64,000 bases of DNA from Pseudobacter ginsenosidimutans (GTDB lineage Bacteria > Bacteroidota > Bacteroidia > Chitinophagales > Chitinophagaceae), in NCBI RefSeq assembly GCF_007970185.1, contig NZ_CP042431.1, forward strand, positions 5,394,001 through 5,458,000, in the 5' to 3' direction. The stretch's first letter is position 1; the number at the start of each line of letters is the position of its first letter. A program made the translations under genes and the position numbers. Below, in pieces: positions 58,968 to 64,000 of this stretch. The notes beneath the pieces are model-generated. The model ran no database searches and was not told the DNA's origin. It saw only the letters and a list, made by a program, of their open reading frames with translations.

Positions 58968-59750
58968 TTACTGTTTTCCTCTAATCCATTCTGCTAATTC
59001 GAGAAAAGTGGTTGTGCATATTTCCTTTTCCTGTTCTTTCAGGAATTGCAGCAGCTGCCTGTGCGCTTCCAGCGATACGTTGATCGGATGCCCGCCACCT
59101 ACGCCATGGAAGAGGAATACGATAGCCTTACCGGATGCCATCGCCTTCTTCACTTCATTGATCAGTTGTTCCCCTGTATGTCCGTTCACGCCGAAACAGC
59201 CAAGGCTGTACAGGTTTTTTTCATTGATGGAAATAAGTTGTTCACCGGTAGCCCTTGCTGCAACAAAATCATGTGGATCGAGGTATAGACTATCCTGTAA
59301 CCTTTGATCGCCGCAGGGATAAGCGAAGGTCCTCTGTTGTTTGCCATCGACTGAGAAAAGCACGGCATTGGTCATGCGCATTTCATCCTGCATTCGTCGT
59401 ATACTGTAATTACGCAGATCATATTCGGGTATTACCCAATCCCTGCCGGGCTTGCCGCCTTCGCAGGGATGGAAGAGGGTATGATTGCCAAGCTCATGTC
59501 CGGTTACTGCTACCTGTTTCCACTCAGCGATACGTTTTGTAAATGCCGGCGATGAGCAGGTAAGAAAAAAGGTTGCTTTCAATCCCAGCGAATCCAGCAA
59601 TGGAATGGCCTGGTCCAGATGCGGGTCAATGGCATCATCATACGTGAGCGTCACTGCACATTTATGTTGTTTCCAGGATCCCGTGGATTGTGCAAATGAA
59701 TGAATGCAGAAAAGCAAAAAGAAAAAGGGGGAGAGCCGGCGCATGTACAT
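58968..59750 (-). CDS. Exported polysaccharide deacetylase (CE4/NodB domain)
   Basis: A 260-residue protein; the ATG at 59750 (or 59744) opens a signal peptide (MRRLSPFFFLLFCIHSFAQ), and an upstream in-frame ATG at 59798 is rejected because it would bury this signal. The NodB motifs are TLTYDDAIDPHLDQAI (motif 1, catalytic and metal Asp), GHELGNHTLFHP (motif 2, His-x3-His zinc ligands) and RTFAYPCGDQR (motif 3). The C-terminal FLFHGVGGGHP holds the last His. It removes acetyl groups from a cell-surface or environmental polysaccharide in the periplasm or outside. It is 79 bp from the divergent acetyltransferase gene. Confidence 0.9.
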   Translation of the reverse strand: MYMRRLSPFFFLLFCIHSFAQSTGSWKQHKCAVTLTYDDAIDPHLDQAIPLLDSLGLKATFFLTCSSPAFTKRIAEWKQVAVTGHELGNHTLFHPCEGGKPGRDWVIPEYDLRNYSIRRMQDEMRMTNAVLFSVDGKQQRTFAYPCGDQRLQDSLYLDPHDFVAARATGEQLISINEKNLYSLGCFGVNGHTGEQLINEVKKAMASGKAIVFLFHGVGGGHPINVSLEAHRQLLQFLKEQEKEICTTTFLELAEWIRGKQ

Positions 59751-59829
59751 GGCATTGAATTGTGTATTTGAAAGGTACTCAATTTCAGCAGCAGACAAAA
59801 GGAGCGAAGCCTTATTTTTGCCTTATCAG

Positions 59830-60390
59830 ATGAACAATTCTTACATATTTCAATCCGCCCGCCTGGGCTTCCGCAACTGGCGGGATACAGACATCCCTCC
59901 GTTTGCAGCGATGAACGCCGATCCCGTTGTGATGGAATTCTTCCCATCAACAAGAACCTTTGAAGAAACAGTTGTGCTGGTTGAAAAATTCCGGCAGCAT
60001 TTTGAACAGCACGGTTATTGTTTCTTTGCTGTGGACCGTGTTGATACCGGGCAATTCATCGGCTTCATCGGCTTGAACAATGTGAACTTCTCCGCCACTT
60101 TCACACCCTGCGTGGAGATCGGCTGGAGATTGATGCAGCCGGCCTGGGGACAGGGATTTGCCACTGAAGGCGCACAACGATGTCTTCAATTCGCATTCGA
60201 TGATTTGCACCTGGCTGCCGTCCTCTCTTTCACTGCCCTCTCCAATAAAAGGTCTGAGCGCATCATGCAGAAAGCCGGCATGCGCGCCATCGGAGAGTTT
60301 GCACATCCTGCCCTGCCGAAAGGGCATCCGCTGCAACAGCATTCGCTCTACCGTTTGACCGTCTCGGAATTTGACCGTCTCGGGATATAA
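59830..60390 (+). CDS. GNAT-family N-acetyltransferase (RimJ/RimL-like)
   Basis: A 186-residue protein starting at ATG 59830; the longer frame overlaps the deacetylase gene and has no GNAT sequence. The fold shows the N-terminal SARLGFRNWRDTDIPPFAAMNADP, strand GQFIGFIGLNNV, CVEIGWRLMQPAWGQGFATEGAQRCLQFAF containing the acetyl-CoA-binding pyrophosphate loop WGQGFATEG, and LSNKRSERIMQKAGMRAIGEF, the RimJ/RimL-like C-terminal motif. It acetylates an amine on a protein or small molecule. The stop falls within one base of copy B of the structured repeat. Confidence 0.9.
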   Translation: MNNSYIFQSARLGFRNWRDTDIPPFAAMNADPVVMEFFPSTRTFEETVVLVEKFRQHFEQHGYCFFAVDRVDTGQFIGFIGLNNVNFSATFTPCVEIGWRLMQPAWGQGFATEGAQRCLQFAFDDLHLAAVLSFTALSNKRSERIMQKAGMRAIGEFAHPALPKGHPLQQHSLYRLTVSEFDRLGI

Positions 60391-60509
60391 AAAATGTGTC
60401 TGTTGAAATGAACCGGCGCGGGAGAATTTTCTTGAGCTGTGGATTGGAAGGATGGGGCGGAGGAATGATTGCCATACTGCATCGCTTACATTTCAAAGGC
60501 CACATTTTT
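60390..60509 (-). repeat. Structured repeat element, copy B (inverted orientation)
   Basis: Outer arms AAAAATGTG (60390-60398) and CACATTTTT (60501-60509) pair, and inner arms TTGAAATG (60403-60410) and CATTTCAA (60489-60496) pair. Read on the minus strand, the boxes shared with copies A and C are present: TAAGCGAT (60488-60481) and TTCTCCCGCGCCGGTT (60426-60411). The arms differ in sequence from those of the other copies but still pair. It begins at the stop codon of the GNAT gene. Confidence 0.72.
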
Positions 60510-60634
60510 CATATCACTCGCCGGATGGAACCGAAAATGTGCAGCAGATAAATGAAATGCAATCAAGGGCTGTGTAATAGTGAAATAATGAAGAAATGAT
60601 CTGTTGCACCTGTTATCGTGATGGAGCAAAAAGT

Positions 60635-60761
60635 GATATGATAAGCCGGTCCTGGAAACATAAGCGAAAAAGCCTGGCTAAGCACCAAAGCCCAACCCAA
60701 CCAATAAAAAGCTCATAATTATTCTCCCGCGCCGGTTTGTTTCCCAACCGGCGTTCATATC
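60635..60761 (+). repeat. Structured repeat element, copy C
   Basis: GATATGA (60635-60641) pairs with TCATATC (60755-60761), GCCGG (60645-60649) with CCGGC (60748-60752), and GGAAAC (60654-60659) with GTTTCC (60739-60744). The shared boxes are TAAGCGAA (60661-60668) and ATTCTCCCGCGCCGGTT (60721-60737). It is 125 bp from copy B in opposite orientation. Its right arm contains the stop codon of the minus-strand DUF488 gene. Confidence 0.75.
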
Positions 60762-61129
60762 CTTTTTGCGGGAGATATCCTTTTTGCGGGAGAAGAAATT
60801 AAGCTCTGCAACACAACTGCATTATTGTGTTCTTCATCATGCGCAGCATACACAAGTGTAACCACCGGATTCGTTTTCGCCAATGTGCGCAGCTCTTTCA
60901 ATGCGTCACTGCCTTTCAGTTCAGCTTTATACCGTCTGATGAATTCTTTCCACTTTTCAGGATCATGATTGAACCATTTGCGAAGCTCTGTGGATGGCGC
61001 TACTTCTTTCAGCCATTGATCGGCATGAAGCGTGGCTTTGCTGAGCCCGCGCGGCCAGAGCCGGTCTACCAGGATGCGATAGCCATCAGTCTGCTCCCGT
61101 TTTTCATAGGCTCGTTTGATCTGGATCAT
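60755..61129 (-). CDS. DUF488-family protein with altered C-terminus
   Basis: A 124-residue protein starting at ATG 61129. The DUF488 motifs are [40 protein letters not shown] and [19 protein letters not shown], as in small YeaO-like proteins of unknown function. The last residues read [12 protein letters not shown], the product of two identical 18-bp units in tandem (60761-60796 region), and the stop TGA lies inside the right arm of copy C of the structured repeat. So the natural C-terminus has apparently been replaced or extended where the element sits. The core domain looks intact. Confidence 0.82.
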   Translation of the reverse strand: MIQIKRAYEKREQTDGYRILVDRLWPRGLSKATLHADQWLKEVAPSTELRKWFNHDPEKWKEFIRRYKAELKGSDALKELRTLAKTNPVVTLVYAAHDEEHNNAVVLQSLISSPAKRISPAKRI

Positions 61130-61416
61130 ATGAATAGTTTGAAGTGATCTTTCGGTTTTATGTAACAGCCGATCTTTCAAAGGGTTCGGATTTGCTATGG
61201 CCTCAGCAGAAAAACGCAGAAGACCAGGGGCGAAGACGACGGATTCAGGGCAGGGATTTAATAAGTATCAATACTTTCAAAATTTTTACCGGAAGTCTTG
61301 TGAATTTAAAAACAATTTTTCTAAGTTTAAGCTCCGGACTCTTTCTGCCTGCCCAGGTCCGGCTTCACCTTGATGATCGTTTTCGTCTCATTGCATCAAA
61401 GAATAAGTGAACCACT

Positions 61417-62643
61417 ATGTTTGATACTGCAGAAAACAGGTCTCCCTTGTATTACGAGATCATTCGCCAGTTATATTATGGCAAGGTGTTGTCCTGTACA
61501 GACCTGAGCGAAAGGATCAGCAAAAGTATTCCGCTGGTCACTACTGCCATCAATTCCCTGATCAAGTCGGGCTTTGTGGAGAAGAAAGGATATGCTCCGT
61601 CGAGCGGCGGACGCAGGCCGCTGATGTATGCGTTGAAGCAGGACAGGCTCTATGTGGTCACCATCGCGATGGACCAGTTGAGTGCGCGTATCGGGATTGT
61701 TGACATGCAGAACCATTACGTGTCTGGCGTGGAAGTGGTGGAGCTGCGGCTGCTGAATAATCCGGAGGCGCTGGATACATTGGTGCAGGCTATCAGCAGT
61801 CATATCGATCAGTCCGGTATCCCTCGCAGCAAGATCATTGGAGCGGGCATTGGCATGCCCGGACTGGTGAATGCCATCGATGGCATCAACTACTCTTATC
61901 TTCCTGTAACAGGCAAAAGCCTCAGTCAGTATCTCAGTGATGCATTGGGTATGAAAGTGTTCATAGATAACGATTCCAGTCTTATTGCCCTGGCAGAGCA
62001 CCGTTTCGGGAAGGCCCGCGAATTCAGGAATGTGATGGTGATCAATATGGGGTGGGGCATCGGTTTGGGCATGATCATAAACGGACAACTCTATCGCGGC
62101 GATGATGGTTTCGCCGGCGAGTTCAGTCATATCCCTATCTCTGAAAAAGGATCACTGTGTTATTGTGGCAAACAGGGATGTCTTGAATCCGAAGCATCAC
62201 TGTTAGCAGTAGCCGATAAAGCATTGCAGGGCATCAGTAAGGGAAGGCTCAGCAGGCTGGCTTTTCTGACTGACCAGAATCAGCTGGTGATCGGCAATGC
62301 GTTGATGGACCTGGCCAATCAGGGTGATCAATACGCCATCGAGCTCTTCATGGAAGCGGCTTACAAGATCGGAAGAGGCTTATCTATTCTTATTCATATC
62401 AATAATCCCAAAGCCATTGTGCTCAGCGGACGTGGCGCCAAAGTGGGCAAGCTGGTGACCGCGCCGATACAACAGGCCATTACCAGTTACTGCATCCCAA
62501 GACTGGCCAATAATACTGAATTGCTGATCTCCGATTTCGGTTATGAAGCCGAACTGATCGGTGCCGCCATCCTGGTAATGGAGCATTTCTCTCCCAATAT
62601 ATTTGCAACATCTGCAAATTCTGTCCGCAAAATCGGCAAATAA
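61417..62643 (+). CDS. ROK-family transcriptional regulator
   Basis: A 408-residue regulator. Residues ~8-75 are a winged helix (YYEIIRQLYYGKVLSCTDLSERISKSIPLVTTAINSLIKSG). The ROK ATPase-like part follows with GAGIGMPGLVNAIDG, FIDNDSSLIALAEHRFGKA and the signature GFAGEFSHIPIS with the zinc-binding cluster CYCGKQGCLE. The presence of the N-terminal winged helix makes it a NagC/Mlc/XylR-type regulator rather than a sugar kinase. It lies directly upstream, in the same direction, of a SusC gene, so it is likely the regulator of a third polysaccharide locus that continues beyond the right edge. The ligand is expected to be a sugar or sugar phosphate. Confidence 0.92.
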   Translation: MFDTAENRSPLYYEIIRQLYYGKVLSCTDLSERISKSIPLVTTAINSLIKSGFVEKKGYAPSSGGRRPLMYALKQDRLYVVTIAMDQLSARIGIVDMQNHYVSGVEVVELRLLNNPEALDTLVQAISSHIDQSGIPRSKIIGAGIGMPGLVNAIDGINYSYLPVTGKSLSQYLSDALGMKVFIDNDSSLIALAEHRFGKAREFRNVMVINMGWGIGLGMIINGQLYRGDDGFAGEFSHIPISEKGSLCYCGKQGCLESEASLLAVADKALQGISKGRLSRLAFLTDQNQLVIGNALMDLANQGDQYAIELFMEAAYKIGRGLSILIHINNPKAIVLSGRGAKVGKLVTAPIQQAITSYCIPRLANNTELLISDFGYEAELIGAAILVMEHFSPNIFATSANSVRKIGK

Positions 62644-62849
62644 ATGCCTGATCCTCAATCGTAATTCACTGATTTTCTGTGAATCGGCATATCATTTATC
62701 AAAAAGTGCGTAAAACTTTGTAAGAATTTTAAAAAGTTGCGGGTCTTTTTTATAGATTTATGTTGAAGGAAATGATGACCCTTCGTGACATGGTTTTGTG
62801 ACTGTATGACCTTATCATCAACGATTGAACAACCAAAACCTAACATACC

Positions 62850-64000
62850 ATGCACAAATTGCTAATGCTAGTGCCAATGGCATTGCTATCCATGTATTCC
62901 TGGGCGCAGGTGAAAGTGGAGGGCAGTGTCACGGATGCTGCCGATGGGCAGCCGCTTTCCGGGGCCACCGTCCTGATCAAGGGCAAAACAGGTGGCGCCA
63001 GCACCAACTCCGCTGGAAAATTTTCAATTACAGTTCCGAACGACAATGCGATCCTCGTTTTCTCTTCTCTCGGCTTCGTTACCAAAGAAGTACCGGTGAA
63101 AGGGCAGGCAACTTTCAACATCACGCTGAGCAGGGAAGAGTCTGAACTGCGTTCCGTGGTGGTGACCGCATTGAACATCAAGAGACAAAAAGGTGCACTC
63201 GGTTATGCTGTGGCGGAAGCTACAGCCAAAGACATTGCTGGTTTTGGTGAAACCAATGCCATGCAATCACTGGCAGGTAAACTCGCTGGGGTATCCATCA
63301 CCGGTACTACGGCAGGTCCTACAGGATCTTCGCGTATCACTATCCGTGGTGTACGCGAATTACTGGGCAATAACCAGCCACTCTACGTGATAGATGGTGT
63401 GCCGGCAGTGAATGGCAATATCGGCAGCGCCGATCAGAATGGAGGCTTTGACCTCGGCGACGGTCTGTCTGATCTCAACCCCAATGATGTGGAATCCATC
63501 ACCGTTCTCAAAGGCGCCTCCGCAGCTGTATTGTATGGAAGCCGTGCCCTGAACGGCGTTGTGCTCATCACTACCAAGAGCGGCAGAGGAAGAAAAGGAT
63601 TGGGCGTGGAATTCAGCAGCAATATGACCATCGACCGCGTGAACACAAAACTGGATGAAGTTCAGAAATTGTACGGGCAGGGTAATAATGGACTTACTCC
63701 AAGAACTGTTGGTGATGCGCCGAATATCGTAGATAGCTGGGGGCCGCGTTATACTGAAGTGGACTCGATCCTGCAACGCGATGGAACAAAGAGACCTTAT
63801 AAATATCTTGAAGACAATATGAAGGGGTTCTTCCGTAATGGCGTTACCTGGATGAATACCGTTGCCGTTACCGGAGGAAACGAAAATGCCAATATGCGTT
63901 TCTCATACTCCAACATCAGCAATACAGATGTTAATCCGAAAGCTGGTTTCAGCCGGAATACATTTTCGCTTCGCGGGGAATTGAAAGTTACAGAAAAGCT
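62850..64000 (+). CDS. SusC/RagA-type TonB-dependent transporter, C-terminal part beyond window
   Basis: The ATG at 62850 opens a frame that runs to the right edge without a stop, giving 383 residues. A signal peptide (MHKLLMLVPMALLSMYSWAQ) is followed by the carboxypeptidase-like extension (VEGSVTDAADGQPLSGATVLIKGKTGG) and the SusC plug (VVVTALNIKRQKGALGYAV, ITIRGVRELLGNNQPLYVIDGVP, SAAVLYGSRALNGVVLITTKSG). The barrel begins at about residue 240. The ALNIKRQKGALGYAV segment is typical of a SusC subgroup. It follows the ROK regulator by 206 bp and probably opens a SusC/SusD operon. Confidence 0.93.
   Translation, partial: MHKLLMLVPMALLSMYSWAQVKVEGSVTDAADGQPLSGATVLIKGKTGGASTNSAGKFSITVPNDNAILVFSSLGFVTKEVPVKGQATFNITLSREESELRSVVVTALNIKRQKGALGYAVAEATAKDIAGFGETNAMQSLAGKLAGVSITGTTAGPTGSSRITIRGVRELLGNNQPLYVIDGVPAVNGNIGSADQNGGFDLGDGLSDLNPNDVESITVLKGASAAVLYGSRALNGVVLITTKSGRGRKGLGVEFSSNMTIDRVNTKLDEVQKLYGQGNNGLTPRTVGDAPNIVDSWGPRYTEVDSILQRDGTKRPYKYLEDNMKGFFRNGVTWMNTVAVTGGNENANMRFSYSNISNTDVNPKAGFSRNTFSLRGELKVTEK

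Noticed and set aside
61144-61410. Frame of 88 codons between the DUF488 and ROK genes
   Set aside because: AT-rich promoter-like DNA with no conserved protein features; it ends just before the ROK start.

Overview
The window is a chromosomal stretch of a Bacteroidota bacterium. A member of the Chitinophagaceae (Chitinophaga/Pseudobacter-like soil bacteria) is the best guess. The evidence is three SusC-type TonB-dependent outer-membrane proteins, two SusD lipoproteins, a type IX secretion (T9SS) sorting domain, an ECF sigma/FecR pair, many short lipoproteins with C-K-K/D-rich starts, and promoters of the Bacteroidota TTTG / TAnnTTTG type. No rRNA, tRNA, CRISPR array, prophage or transposase gene was seen.

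Layout. 1-2963: a minus-strand operon of MFS pump, aminoglycoside-phosphotransferase-like kinase and AraC regulator (cut by the left edge), behind a perfect 18-bp palindrome. 2974-4366: a thioredoxin fragment and a lipoprotein. 4556-15158: a four-gene operon of very large or secreted surface proteins (beta-helix, eight CARDB repeats, a propeller-like protein, and a T9SS cargo with a degenerate phospholipase-A2-like domain and MopE metal-binding repeats), ending in a strong terminator. 15258-20226: an orphan FecR-like membrane protein, then a C-terminal-processing protease with two TlpA thioredoxins. 21067-23695: a NarL-type two-component pair.

24013-39418 is a nearly complete alginate utilisation locus: SusC, SusD, a surface lipoprotein, GntR/FadR regulator, PL6 and PL17 alginate lyases, KdgF cupin, alpha/beta hydrolase, MFS uronate importer and an SDR that fits DEH reductase. 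Outside the cell PL6 cuts alginate; SusC/SusD import oligomers; PL17 makes unsaturated monomers; KdgF converts these to DEH; the SDR reduces DEH to KDG. KDG kinase and KDPG aldolase are not in the window. An 8+2+8 palindrome of UxuR/ExuR/FadR type lies just downstream of the SusC promoter, where a repressor would act.

40379-50929 is a second SusC/SusD locus under an ECF sigma/FecR/STN-SusC surface signalling system, with a metallopeptidase-like lipoprotein whose zinc motif has decayed, a LEA14-like lipoprotein, a PorT-like barrel and an S41 protease lipoprotein. 51025-53574 holds small membrane proteins and a winged-helix regulator flanked by two matching operators. 53700-60390 holds a TonB receptor, a NamZ-type muramidase, a stand-alone adenylation enzyme, a polysaccharide deacetylase and a GNAT. 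61417 to the right edge is a ROK regulator followed by the start of a third SusC.

The strongest undescribed signals are: (1) a family of three ~120-136 nt structured repeats (37159-37294, 60390-60509, 60635-60761) with two conserved sequence boxes and terminal arms that differ in sequence between copies yet still pair; (2) a bipartite promoter motif GCTTCACCCT-N14-GTGTT found three times, before the sigma gene, before its FecR gene and before the C-terminal-processing protease; (3) the twin operators around the small winged-helix gene; and (4) the surface-protein operon with a dead PLA2-like domain.
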